Assembly: GCA_965205995.1 (NCBI GenBank)
Contig: OZ242200.1
Coordinates: 186,001 to 250,000, forward strand
Direction of reading: 5' to 3'
Source: MPNO01 sp965205995
GTDB taxonomy: Bacteria > Pseudomonadota > Alphaproteobacteria > MPNO01
Length of the DNA: 64,000 nucleotides
Part shown: positions 35,663-44,084 of the stretch, one piece after another
Numbering within the stretch: the stretch's first letter is position 1
Layout of the letters: each line of letters begins with the position of its first letter
The notes under the pieces: model-generated
Told to the model about the DNA's origin: nothing
The model's input: the letters and a program-made list of their open reading frames with translations, nothing else
Database searches by the model: none
Translations under genes and position numbers: made by a program

Positions 35663-36132
35663 CGCCGCACCTCGCACTCGATCGACCAGCTCACCGCGCC
35701 CGCCTCGTCGCGGCGCGCGAAGTCGAGCCGGGCGTTCGCCTTGAGGGCCGCGCCGGCGGCCTTGCGAAGCTCGTCCCGGACCGCCTCCGGCAGGTCGTCG
35801 AAGGCGAGGGTGAGCCGAACCGGGGTTTTCGGCCGCGCCCGTTTCGTCGCGCTTCCGTTCTTCCGTTCCCCGTTTTCCGTCCTGGCACCCCAGATGCTGT
35901 CCCAGCCGGAGCGGTATTCGGGCGTCTTGACGTTGCTGAAATAGCCGTAATGGACTTCGGTCTTGCCGCCGACCGATTCACGGGACGATTTCTGCGCGGT
36001 CGAGGTCGAGGCCTCGCTCGGAGTCGACGCGGCTGCGCTGTCGCTCGAAGTCTTGGCGCTCTCGCTCGCGGCCTTGGGCGCGCTCTTCTCGGCGGCGGGC
36101 GTGGAGGTCGATACTTCACTCATGGCGTGCAT
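35659..36132 (-). CDS. Low-complexity N-terminus hypothetical protein
   Basis: A 157-residue protein starting MHAMSEVSTSTPAAEKS. Residues 5-55 are an Ala/Ser/Thr/Lys-rich disordered stretch with no hydrophobic segment. Residues 55-157 form a compact domain beginning TEVHYGYFSNVKTPEYRSGWDSIWG and ending with LTLAFDDLPEAVRDELRKAA...IECEVRR. GGGAG lies just before the first ATG. The FSNVKTPEYRSGWDSIWG stretch suggests a conserved alphaproteobacterial family, but I cannot name it. It overlaps the PrpD gene end by four bases. Confidence 0.6.
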   Translation of the reverse strand: MHAMSEVSTSTPAAEKSAPKAASESAKTSSDSAAASTPSEASTSTAQKSSRESVGGKTEVHYGYFSNVKTPEYRSGWDSIWGARTENGERKNGSATKRARPKTPVRLTLAFDDLPEAVRDELRKAAGAALKANARLDFARRDEAGAVSWSIECEVRR

Positions 36133-36287
36133 TGATCTCCCGAGTCGAAAAAGGCGCAACCTGTTACATCGACACGCCCGCCGATGCAATACGCAAATGG
36201 GCCCGCGCGTTCGGATGCCGCGTAACCGCGAAACGCTGTAGAATGGACCGCGCGCGGCGCGGCCCGAAATGGAGGGAAGGGGAGGTC

Positions 36288-37511
36288 ATGGACGGAACCA
36301 TTGCACAAAAATTCAATGTCGGCGGTGTCTTGCTGGACCGGCCCTTCAGGATCCGCAGGCTCGGCCATTTCGGCTTCAACGTGCGGAACTTCGACGCCTG
36401 CGTCCGGTTCTATTCCGACCTGCTCGGCTTCGCGATTTCCGATGCGCTCGATTTCGGCTCCCGTGTCGAGGACAAGGCGGCGCTGAAGGATTTCGAGGCG
36501 ACGACCGGCCTTTTCATGCGCCACGGCAGCGACCACCATTCCTTCGTGCTGTTTCCCAAGCCGATCCTCGACCATATCGGCGGGCGGCCGACAAAGCCGG
36601 ACGTCACGATCAACCAGATCACCTGGCAGGTCGGCAGCCTGCGCGAGGTCGCCGAGGCCGACAACTGGCTGCGCGGGCACGACACAAGAATACGGCGGTC
36701 GGGCCGCGACCAGCCCGGGTCGAACTGGCATGTCTATCCCTACGATCCCGACGACCACATCAACGAGCTCTATTACGGCATCGAGCAGATCGGCTGGGAC
36801 GGGCGGTCCAAGCCGGGCGAGCTGCACGAGGAGGAATTCCACGAAGCGCCCGGCCTGCCGCAGATCCCCGAATACGCGGAGGTGGATCGGGCGCGCGAGA
36901 AGGGTGCCGACCTCGCCTCCGGCTACCGCCACGAAAACGCGCTCGAAGCGACCTACGACGTGGGCGGCATATTGCTGCCCCGGCCGTTCAAGGCGGTCCG
37001 GGTGGGTCCGGTGCGGCTGTTCACCGACGAGCTCGACGCGGCGCTCGCCTTCTACCGCGACCGGCTGGGCATGACGGTGACCGAGGAAATCCGCTGGAAC
37101 GGCCATCGCTGCGCGTTCCTCAGGGTCAACACCGAGCACCATTCGCTGGCGCTCTACCCGATCGCGCTCCGCGCCGAGCTGGGCTTGAGCGCGCGCACCA
37201 CCTGCATGTCCTTCGGCGTGCAGCTGGGCGACTACGCCCAGCTGCGGGCGTCCATCGCCTTCCTCGAGGAGCGCGGCGTCGACATCGTCTATCTGCCGCC
37301 CGAACTGTCGCCGGGGATCGACTATTCCGCCCTCGCCATCGACCCCGACGGCCACGCGGTCCAGCTCTATTACTACATGGAGCAGATCGGCTGGGACGGG
37401 CGGCCGCGCAGCGCATCCAAACGCCGCCAGCCGGGCGGCGACTGGCCCGAGGCGCTCGACCCGCTCCCCGACACCTTCACCGGCGAGCCGTTCCTGGGCC
37501 CGTTGGGTTAG
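36288..37511 (+). CDS. Two-domain VOC protein (extradiol-dioxygenase-like)
   Basis: A 407-residue protein with two vicinal-oxygen-chelate modules. Module 1 (from about residue 22) has HFGFNVRNFDACVRFYSDLLGF and later HHSFVLF. Module 2 (from about 230) has VRLFTDELDAALAFYRDRLGM and HHSLALYP. Each ends in a repeat of the kind YYGIEQIGWDGR or YYYMEQIGWDGR. The layout, size and metal-ligand positions (H, H, E) resemble 2,3-dihydroxybiphenyl-type ring-cleavage enzymes. GGAGGT precedes the ATG. A 16-bp near-copy of its final bases follows the stop. Confidence 0.82.
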   Translation: MDGTIAQKFNVGGVLLDRPFRIRRLGHFGFNVRNFDACVRFYSDLLGFAISDALDFGSRVEDKAALKDFEATTGLFMRHGSDHHSFVLFPKPILDHIGGRPTKPDVTINQITWQVGSLREVAEADNWLRGHDTRIRRSGRDQPGSNWHVYPYDPDDHINELYYGIEQIGWDGRSKPGELHEEEFHEAPGLPQIPEYAEVDRAREKGADLASGYRHENALEATYDVGGILLPRPFKAVRVGPVRLFTDELDAALAFYRDRLGMTVTEEIRWNGHRCAFLRVNTEHHSLALYPIALRAELGLSARTTCMSFGVQLGDYAQLRASIAFLEERGVDIVYLPPELSPGIDYSALAIDPDGHAVQLYYYMEQIGWDGRPRSASKRRQPGGDWPEALDPLPDTFTGEPFLGPLG

Positions 37512-37532
37512 ACGGGGGCCCGCTGGGTTAGG

Positions 37533-39254
37533 TCACGCCGCCGCGTCGGCGAGCAGAGAATCGGCGATCTTTTCCGCGCACATGATGGTCGGGATGTTGG
37601 TGTTGGCGCGCGGCACGCAGGGAAACAGCGAGGCGTCGCACACGGTGAGCCCGTCGACGCCGTAGACCGCTCCCGACGGGTCGGTGACGGCCATCGGATC
37701 GTCGGCCGCGCCCATCCGGCAGGTGCCCGACGGATGCCAGCAGCCGGTGACGTTGCCGCGCACATAGTCCTCCATCCGCTTCTCGTCGCCGAGCAGGTCC
37801 TGCAGGGTGTCGCCCATGGTGATGAGGTTCTTGATCGCCGCCCGCCGCACCGGGCCGGGGACGTCGAGAATGGCCGCCAGTATCGTGGTCAGGATGCGGT
37901 TCCTGGTGTTGACCGCGCCGATTTTCTTGACCCGTTCCGAATAGGCGCTCGGGAAGGGGTCGCGGGCGATCCGCCGCAGCGTCGGCTGGTCGAAATAGCC
38001 CGCCATGCGCCTTATGCCCTGGGTCATGCGGTCGTAATCGCGCCGGTCGGACAGCATGTTGAAATCGACGTCGGGCTCGGCCCCGGGATCGGCGCTCGCC
38101 AGCCGCAGCCGGCCGCGCGAATAGGGCTTGTTGCACCACATCAGGAAGGAGCCCAGCCGCACCCCCACCGGGTGCCAGCCCGATTTGGCGGTCACCGAGA
38201 CATACATGTCGCCCGGCCCGCAATCGGTCACCCCGGATGAGTAGCGGAAGGCGATATGGGCGTGCCGCCGCTCCGGCGCGGTGAGCCGGGCGCCGCTCGC
38301 GAGATAGGCGGAGATCGCGAGCGTCGGATGCTCGTTCAGATTGGCGCCGACCCCCGGACGGTCGGCGACCACCTCGATGCCGAGCTCGCGGAGGTCGCCG
38401 GCCGGACCCACGCCGGACCGCATCAGGAGCGGCGGCGTATGCAGCGCGCCGGAGGAAACGACCACGCGTCTGCCGCGGATCTCCTGCGTCTTGCCGCGAT
38501 GCCTGACCCTTGCGCCAACGACGCGCCGGCCTTCGAAGATCAGCCGCTCGACCGTGGTTTCGGCGACGATATGGAGGTTGGGCCGCTTGCGCGCCTCGGC
38601 GTCCAGGAACCCCATCGCCGCCGATGCCCGCTGCTCGTCCTTGTTGGAGATCGTGCAGGCGAACCAGCCGTCCTCGAAATGCCCGTTCTGGTCGGGCAGC
38701 TTCTTGAGGCCGTTCTCGGTCAGCACCCGGGAGACGGCGCGGGAGAAACCGGTCCACTCGCCCTCCGGCACCCGGCGCACCGGGATCGGGCCGTCGCTGC
38801 CGTGGAAATCGTCGTCGATGTCGAGGTCGGCCTCCAGCTTGCGGAAATAGGGCAGGACGTTTTCCCAGCCCCAGCCGCGCGCGCCGAGGGCGTCCCACTC
38901 GTCGTAGTCGAGCGGTGAGCCGCGATTGGCCATCTGGGCGTTGATCGACGAGCCGCCGCCGACCACCCGGGCCTGCTCCATGAAGCGGGGCGTCCGCCGG
39001 TCCGGCTCGTTGGTCGGGTTGTGGGAGAGCCGCACCCTGAGGTCGCTCCAGTGATAGGCTGGGTTGAAGGCGGCGCCAAGCGGGTAGGAATCGCGGATGT
39101 CCCTGGGCTCGGCCCCCGGCGGATAGTCCTTGCCCGCCTCGATCACGGCGACCGTGCTGCGCCCGTCGGCGGACAGCCGGCTGGCGAGCGTGCAACCGGC
39201 CGAGCCGCCGCCGAGGATCACGTAGTCGAACTGCTTCGAAAAAATCTCAGACAC
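37533..39254 (-). CDS. GMC-family flavin oxidoreductase
   Basis: A 573-residue glucose-methanol-choline oxidoreductase, distinct from the one at 7.6-9.2 kb. The FAD-binding LGGGSAGCTLASRLSADG is near residues 14-31, the GMC signature GGGSSINAQMANRGSP near 100, and SSGALHTPPLL is mid-protein. The C-terminus holds the histidine motif CWHPSGTCRMGAADDP and NTNIPTIMCAEKIA. The GTG at 39254 (VSEIFSKQFD) is the nearest start before the nucleotide-binding strand. It is followed after 167 bp, upstream on the same strand, by another UbiD gene. Confidence 0.9.
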   Translation of the reverse strand: MSEIFSKQFDYVILGGGSAGCTLASRLSADGRSTVAVIEAGKDYPPGAEPRDIRDSYPLGAAFNPAYHWSDLRVRLSHNPTNEPDRRTPRFMEQARVVGGGSSINAQMANRGSPLDYDEWDALGARGWGWENVLPYFRKLEADLDIDDDFHGSDGPIPVRRVPEGEWTGFSRAVSRVLTENGLKKLPDQNGHFEDGWFACTISNKDEQRASAAMGFLDAEARKRPNLHIVAETTVERLIFEGRRVVGARVRHRGKTQEIRGRRVVVSSGALHTPPLLMRSGVGPAGDLRELGIEVVADRPGVGANLNEHPTLAISAYLASGARLTAPERRHAHIAFRYSSGVTDCGPGDMYVSVTAKSGWHPVGVRLGSFLMWCNKPYSRGRLRLASADPGAEPDVDFNMLSDRRDYDRMTQGIRRMAGYFDQPTLRRIARDPFPSAYSERVKKIGAVNTRNRILTTILAAILDVPGPVRRAAIKNLITMGDTLQDLLGDEKRMEDYVRGNVTGCWHPSGTCRMGAADDPMAVTDPSGAVYGVDGLTVCDASLFPCVPRANTNIPTIMCAEKIADSLLADAAA

Positions 39255-39421
39255 CGCCCAAGCCCCTCTGTTTGCCCTTCGGCGCCGTGCCGACCGGGAC
39301 GCTCGAACCTCGCCGCCCTGCGCCGTGGCGGCGGCGACGTTCTCGCGCATCGGCGATGTCGAGCGCATCGTCTTCCCGCGCGCTCGGTTTTTTCGATATG
39401 GGTTCGGTCACCGGCCCGGGC

Positions 39422-40819
39422 TCAGTCGATGAAGTCCCGCGGATCGACATCCGCCAGGTTGAACGGCATCGCCGGCTCGAAACGGCGGCGCGCCCCCGGG
39501 TCCGCGGGCATGGTCGCGTCGATCGCCATCTTGGTGCCGATCCTGTACATCGGGCTCATCCCCGGCACGATGTCCGATACGTTGTCGAGCGACCAGATGC
39601 GGGTATTGGGAATCCTGATCACGTCGCGCTCGGCATGCACCCGTGTTGTCAGCGACCAGAACACCTGGCGCAAATCGCTCGCGTCGATGTCCTCGTCGAC
39701 CGCGATCGCGAGCTTGGGGTGAAGATAAGGGCTCGACAGCGCCGCCATCAACGCCGTCTTGGTCTGGCCCTCGACCCGGGGCCGGAGTTTCAGCACCACC
39801 GCCATCAGCCCCGAGATGCCGAGCAGCCGCACATCGCGCAGATCGAGCCCGCCCTCGACCGATCTGAGGTGGTCGGTCATCACGGTCTCGATACAAATGC
39901 CGGTGATCGACTGGGTATCGGTCATCGGGATGCCGCACTGCATCGAATAGAACATGGGCTCGCGGCGGTGGGTGATCGCCTTGACCCGGAAGATTTCCGT
40001 CGAGCCCTCCATGGCGTAGGTGCCGGTGGCCTCGCCGAACGGGCCCTCGGGCGTCATCCCGGTCGGCGCGACCTCGCCTTCGAGGACGATTTCCGCCTCG
40101 GCCGGGACCTCCAGGTCGATGGTCTCGCATTTCACCATGCGCACCGGGTCGCCGAGCAGGGCGCCCGCGACCGTCAGCTCGTCGAGACCGTAGGACGAGG
40201 TGAAGCCGGCCGCATAGTAGAGCGCGGGGTGGGCGCCGATCACCATCGCCACCGGCATCGGCTCATTGCGCGCCTGGTACATCTGGTAGATGCGGAGCGC
40301 GTGGCGCGGGCAGATCAGGAACCCGGTGGTGTCGGGGCCGAGAATCTGCATCCGGTGGATCGAGATGTTGCGGATCCCGGTCTCGGGATCCTTGATGATC
40401 GCCATGCCAGACGCGATATAGGGGCCGGGGTCGCGCTCGGAATGCCAGACCGCCGGCAGTCGGGTGAGGTCGATTTCGTCGCCTTGCCTGACGACCTCCC
40501 TGACCGGCGCCGAGCCCGGGTCGATCTCGACCGGCGCGACGGGCGCCCTGATCCGCTCGACCAGGGTCGGGATCAGAGTGTCGGGCTCGACCCCGAGCGC
40601 GATCGACCATTTGCGCCGGTCGGCGATCACCTGGCCGCAGATCCGCCACCCCGGGAACCCCTCGATATTCGAGAACAGCGCCGACTTGCCGAGCCCGTCA
40701 TAGGTCTTCCACGCCAGCGCCGAGACGTTGCGGTGGGGATGGACCGGCTTGGTGAAATGGACCAGCTCGCCCTGCTGCTCGAGGTTTCGGACATGCCCTC
40801 TTATAGATTGATCGCGCAT
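39422..40819 (-). CDS. UbiD-family (de)carboxylase
   Basis: A 465-residue UbiD-type enzyme, the third in the window and clearly diverged from the other two. The cofactor region shows IRNISIHRMQILGPDTTGF, and the catalytic PEGPFGEATGTY is at about 257-268. The C-terminal half includes LSSPYLHPKLAIAVDEDID. Pairing with the GMC oxidoreductase and nearby oxygenases suggests decarboxylation of an aromatic acid formed by oxidation of an alcohol side chain. No promoter could be assigned, as a dispersed repeat lies upstream. Confidence 0.9.
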   Translation of the reverse strand: MRDQSIRGHVRNLEQQGELVHFTKPVHPHRNVSALAWKTYDGLGKSALFSNIEGFPGWRICGQVIADRRKWSIALGVEPDTLIPTLVERIRAPVAPVEIDPGSAPVREVVRQGDEIDLTRLPAVWHSERDPGPYIASGMAIIKDPETGIRNISIHRMQILGPDTTGFLICPRHALRIYQMYQARNEPMPVAMVIGAHPALYYAAGFTSSYGLDELTVAGALLGDPVRMVKCETIDLEVPAEAEIVLEGEVAPTGMTPEGPFGEATGTYAMEGSTEIFRVKAITHRREPMFYSMQCGIPMTDTQSITGICIETVMTDHLRSVEGGLDLRDVRLLGISGLMAVVLKLRPRVEGQTKTALMAALSSPYLHPKLAIAVDEDIDASDLRQVFWSLTTRVHAERDVIRIPNTRIWSLDNVSDIVPGMSPMYRIGTKMAIDATMPADPGARRRFEPAMPFNLADVDPRDFID

Positions 40820-40887
40820 CGCGGCTCCCGCTGGACGGCCGATCCTAGAACATTAGCCGGGCAAGGCGAACGGGCACTCCGCCGCTT

Positions 40888-40985
40888 GTCACCCCGGACG
40901 GAGCGCAGCGGAGATCCGGGGCCCGGGGCAAGCGATCCGATGTCCGAGCCCGTGGCCCTGGGCCCCGGAACAAGTCCGGGGTGAC
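40888..40985. repeat. Dispersed palindromic repeat of the GTCACCCCGGA type
   Basis: The left end is GTCACCCCGGACGGAGCG, and after GATCCGGGGCCCGG the right end CCGGAACAAGTCCGGGGTGAC is its inverted partner. Together they form an imperfect palindrome about 98 bp long. It differs in sequence from the TCGATACG family elsewhere in the window, so it is a second class of intergenic palindrome. Similar units are scattered through many alphaproteobacterial genomes. Confidence 0.7.
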
Positions 40986-41020
40986 AGAAGAGGCGGGGAC
41001 GAAAATTGGATGCCCGCCGG

Positions 41021-41105
41021 CTAGCGGAAGGTCAGGGTTACCATCAGCGGCCGGTGGTCGGAGACGCCCTCGCCCGGAGACGGGTCGGTCGCCGCGGCGA
41101 TCCCC
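41021..41105 (-). pseudogene. Duplicated 3' tip of the endonuclease/exonuclease/phosphatase gene
   Basis: About 85 bases here nearly match the end of the gene at 42876-43847. Both read, on the minus strand, to a closing VTLTFR-stop preceded by SDHRPL-like codons. The copies differ at scattered positions, so the duplication is not recent. Only about 28 codons are present. It lies on the other side of the toxin-antitoxin-like pair from the full gene, as expected if an insertion or rearrangement created a partial duplicate. Confidence 0.65.
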
Positions 41106-41157
41106 GAGGACCTCGCCTCCTACGCCAGGAGCCGGATCGCCGGGGCGGGGTGAGGCC

Positions 41158-41403
41158 TCAGCGGCCGAGTGGCAACAGCCCGCGCACCAGCTCCTTCCAG
41201 TCCCGCAGGGCCGGGCCGGCAAACCCCTGCCGTTCCTCGACCCGCGCGGCGGTGCGTTGCGTCTGGCCCGGCGGCGCGCGGGTCACCGCGACCAGGGCCA
41301 TCCGTGCCCGGATGTCCTCGGTCTCGGGACCGCCGCCGCCGGCGGTCGGCGCGAAGATGAATTTCCGGTGCCCCGCCAGCAGGGCGTCGATTTTCTGATT
41401 CAT
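41158..41403 (-). CDS. Small hypothetical protein
   Basis: An 81-residue frame (MNQKIDALLAGHRKFIFAPT...) with GGGAG about nine bases before its ATG. It contains LVAVTRAPPGQTQRTAARV and ends DWKELVRGLLPLGR. It has no membrane segment and no motif I recognise. It is the last frame on this strand in the scarred island, 182 bp beyond the XRE gene. It may be a real accessory gene or a chance frame. Confidence 0.35.
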   Translation of the reverse strand: MNQKIDALLAGHRKFIFAPTAGGGGPETEDIRARMALVAVTRAPPGQTQRTAARVEERQGFAGPALRDWKELVRGLLPLGR

Positions 41404-41585
41404 GTCGTCTACTCCCTAGTTTCCGTTACCGCCTATTTATTGCCGGCGGGCGCCGAGGCCGTTTGCCGGCGCCAGGACGCCCGGGGAGCGCCGATGCGGC
41501 GCGGGGACCACCCGGAGAGACGCCCCGGGCGTCTCAGGGCCGCTTCCGGGGCCGATGATCCGCAGATCAGCCCAACCAGGGGAGG

Positions 41586-42113
41586 CTACGCCTCGACGGC
41601 GGCCGCGACGGCGCTCTCCGATGCCGTCCGCTCGCGCGGGACCGGCACGTAGCAGAGGACGCGGCCCTTCGGTCCGCGCCGCCGCCGCAAGGCGAATTGC
41701 ATCGGCGCCGCGTCGTCGCGCGGGCGGATCCGCATGCCGGGGATGGCGTTGTCGCCGATCTCGACGCCCGGCGCGCGCGGGCCGAGCAGGTTCAGCACCA
41801 GCTGCCGGATGGTCTTTTCGGTAAAATCTCCCGGCCGTGCCCGGCCGGTCTCCCAGCGCGAGACCACGGACTTGTCGCTGAGACCGAGGGCGTCGGCGAA
41901 TTCCGATCCCGTGAAGGCGAGGACATGGCGCAGGAAGCGGATCTCCCGGCCGCCCAGCCGGGCCGGCTCGAGGACCCGCGCCACGGCTACGCTCGCCATC
42001 AGCGTGTTCAGGCGGGGGATCTCGATCGTCCCCTCCTCGTCCTCCGATACGGTATCGATCAGCCAGACCGGGAGGCCCAGCACCGCCGTCGCGTCGTATG
42101 TCTTCGTCTTCAT
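41586..42113 (-). CDS. XRE-type helix-turn-helix antitoxin-like protein
   Basis: A 175-residue protein. Residues about 65-105 (IRFLRHVLAFTGSEFADALGLSDKSVVSRWETGR) form a clear helix-turn-helix of the XRE/HigA-MqsA antitoxin type, with an N-terminal capping region and a C-terminal tail with RRRGPKGRVLCYVPVPRE. It lies 51 bp after the DUF4258 gene. In this class of modules the HTH partner typically represses its own operon, so an operator is expected in the leader before 42464. Toxin-antitoxin function is inferred from the family pairing. Confidence 0.75.
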   Translation of the reverse strand: MKTKTYDATAVLGLPVWLIDTVSEDEEGTIEIPRLNTLMASVAVARVLEPARLGGREIRFLRHVLAFTGSEFADALGLSDKSVVSRWETGRARPGDFTEKTIRQLVLNLLGPRAPGVEIGDNAIPGMRIRPRDDAAPMQFALRRRRGPKGRVLCYVPVPRERTASESAVAAAVEA

Positions 42114-42164
42114 CGCTTGTTCCGGAGCCACATGGCGGCGAGCGTCCGGTCCGGCCCCGGGGGG

Positions 42165-42464
42165 CTAGAAGGCGGTGACGACCGTGACCCGGCGCCCGGG
42201 GCCCAGCGGGACCACGACCACGATCCTTTGCTCGTCAACGTCGTATCCCTCGACCCGGTACTTCTCCTGCCCGGACCGGATATCGCGGTCGACCTCTGTG
42301 AGCGATCCGCTTTGCAGGACCCGATCGATCTGTGCCGCCGAAATCTCCCGCTCCGCCATCCGCTCGCGCGCGTGTTTCGTATATCGAACATCGTAATCGG
42401 GGAACTCACGAAAGAATTTGTCGAATGTCGACCGGTCTCTGTTGGTCGGCCCTCTCACAGCCAT
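42165..42464 (-). CDS. DUF4258-domain protein, toxin-like
   Basis: A 99-residue protein, MAVRGPTNRDRSTFDKFF..., with the DUF4258 pattern YTKHARERMAEREIS (a histidine/arginine motif in the first helix), QIDRVLQSG, and the closing strand RIVVVVPLGPGRRVTVVT. The domain resembles RelE-like toxin folds and is frequently followed by an XRE antitoxin, as here. The ATG at 42464 follows GAAGGG. Whether it acts as a ribonuclease is not known. Confidence 0.75.
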   Translation of the reverse strand: MAVRGPTNRDRSTFDKFFREFPDYDVRYTKHARERMAEREISAAQIDRVLQSGSLTEVDRDIRSGQEKYRVEGYDVDEQRIVVVVPLGPGRRVTVVTAF

Positions 42465-42875
42465 AATCCCTTCTCCATGGGCTACACGGCCTTTGTCTGC
42501 TTGTTCCAACCATGAGTATTTCCATTGAAAAGAGAGATCCGATTAGTCGAGCTATTCGAGAACGGTTCAGCAGCAATCGATTACGCCAGCCTATATGCGC
42601 CCAGGTAGGACAGGAGTCAACTCGAAAGTCGTCCGGCCCCGGCCTCCGAGCCCGGCGGCCTCGGTGATCCAGCCGGCGCGCAGGGAGTGCCCGCCATAGC
42701 TCTCCGGGTCCTCGCCGCAGCCCCCGGCCGGGCGCTCAATCTCCCACTCGACATTTCGACCGGAGCGAAGCGAAGCGGAGAAATCTCGCGCGTGTGCCGG
42801 GGAAGATATCTCCGCTCCGCCGCCCCTCCGGGCCGGTTCCGGTCGATATGACGACAAGGGGGGCGATCCCGTCGG
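42465..42875. other. Gene-poor stretch between DUF4258 and nuclease genes
   Basis: This region holds the promoter side of the toxin-antitoxin-like pair (AT-richer from 42510 to 42590) and a decayed recombinase fragment listed separately. From about 42740 to 42870 I see nothing beyond GC-rich sequence. Confidence 0.35.
42591..42740 (-). pseudogene. Tyrosine recombinase (integrase) C-terminal remnant
   Basis: On the minus strand a frame includes EDPESYGGHSLRAGWITEAA, closely matching the conserved box of tyrosine recombinases that carries the catalytic HxLRxG motif (here HSLRAG). The flanking residues on either side no longer match the family, and no catalytic tyrosine follows. It is therefore a short relic of a phage or plasmid integrase. 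It supports the idea that the DUF4258/XRE pair arrived on a mobile element. Confidence 0.6.
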
Positions 42876-43847
42876 CTAGCGGAAGGTCAGGGTCACCGTC
42901 AGCGGGCGGTGGTCGGAGACCGCCCTGTCCGGGACCGGGCCGGCCGCCGCGCCGATGCCCCTTTTCCCGGTCGCCCGGACGATCGATCCTGACAGGAGGA
43001 TGTGGTCGATCTGCTCGCGCTGCCCACGGAACACATAGGTCCAGCGTTCGCCCTGGTCGCGGAAATACCGGTGGTGACCGGTCTGGATCAGGTCGGGCCA
43101 GATGTCGTCGAGACCGCGCACCCGCCGCAACGCCGGATCGCCCCTGCGGTCGTTGAGATCGCCGGCGACGATGACATGCGCTCCGGCCTGGAGCGCGGGC
43201 AGGGTGAGCCGCCGCAGGATCGACGCCTGCGCGATGCGTTGCGCGTCCTGTTCATGGCCGCCGCGTTCGCTGGCGAAGTGGACGGCATAGAGCGTGAAGG
43301 CCCGGCCCGCCGCCTCGAAGCCGACCCGGATGCCCTTGCCGATGCCGGTCTCGTTTTCCGAGCCCGGATCGTCGAGCTCGGCGAAATATCCTTCCCGGCC
43401 CGGCAGGCTCCGCTGCACGTCCACCAGGGGATGACGGGACAGAACGGCGACATGCTGCGCGGTCCGGCCGCTCCTGCATTTGCAAACCTCGATATGCGGG
43501 AAATCTCGTCCTTGTTTCGCCAATTCGTTTTTCATTTCCTCGACATCGCGCCGGTCGCCGACTTCCGTCAGGACCAGGATGTCCGCGCGGATGTGCTGGG
43601 CGACATAGCGCGCCACCCGCGCCGTCGCCTCGGCGAATTTCCCGTCCCGGTAACCCGGCCGGTTCCAGGTCTTCCGGTCTTCCTTCGACAAATCGAATTT
43701 GTGGCCGAATTTGAGGTGCACCTTCGGGCGGGCGAGGAACTCCGCGTTGAAGGTCGCAACGGTGAGCGTGTCCGCCGCCGCGCCGGCGGCCGCGAGGCAC
43801 AGGAAGGCCGCCGGCAGAAGGAAACGACGCAATGCGGTGGTATTCAA
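42876..43847 (-). CDS. Secreted endonuclease/exonuclease/phosphatase-family protein
   Basis: A 323-residue protein with a signal peptide (about 25 residues, RRFLLPAAFLCLAAAGA ending AAA-D). The catalytic pattern follows: VATFNAEFL near residue 30, DILVLTEVGD with the metal-binding glutamate near 95, VIVAGDLNDR, and the terminal SDHRPLTVTLTF. Exported members cleave nucleic acids or phosphoesters. It is followed by a long gap before the next gene and has a partial duplicate of its end at 41.0 kb. Confidence 0.85.
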   Translation of the reverse strand: MNTTALRRFLLPAAFLCLAAAGAAADTLTVATFNAEFLARPKVHLKFGHKFDLSKEDRKTWNRPGYRDGKFAEATARVARYVAQHIRADILVLTEVGDRRDVEEMKNELAKQGRDFPHIEVCKCRSGRTAQHVAVLSRHPLVDVQRSLPGREGYFAELDDPGSENETGIGKGIRVGFEAAGRAFTLYAVHFASERGGHEQDAQRIAQASILRRLTLPALQAGAHVIVAGDLNDRRGDPALRRVRGLDDIWPDLIQTGHHRYFRDQGERWTYVFRGQREQIDHILLSGSIVRATGKRGIGAAAGPVPDRAVSDHRPLTVTLTFR

Positions 43848-44047
43848 ATTTGCGCTCCCGGGACAACTTCAGGGCGATCCCGGATTCTGCAAATACCAGT
43901 AATGGGAAATATCTATCGTACAAATCGCAGAATACAGGCGCCAAATTCTTCACTATTTCTAAGTCTCGATCCGCGCCGATACAAGCATTGCGGCCTGTCC
44001 CGAGCGAAGCCGAGGGGCCGCTATCCGAGGATCCGGCTGCCACATGC

Positions 44048-44084
44048 CCACGTAATCTCCGCAATTTCTGCGAAGATTACGTGG
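44048..44084. repeat. Strong 37-base hairpin
   Basis: CCACGTAATCT pairs with AGATTACGTGG, then after one C/A mismatch CGCA pairs with TGCG around the five-base loop ATTTC. There is no following T-run. It could be a terminator-like or protein-binding palindrome; nothing in the sequence decides between them. Confidence 0.7.

Larger units (their letters stand above)
40820..41157. other. Gene-free stretch with repeat and gene-end remnants
   Basis: These 338 bases contain a palindromic repeat and a copy of the 3' tip of the exonuclease-type gene at 42.9 kb (both listed separately). They end with a short plus-strand frame that closes with DLASYARSRIAG and a stop at about 41153, which looks like the last residues of another lost gene. 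No complete gene was seen. Confidence 0.5.
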
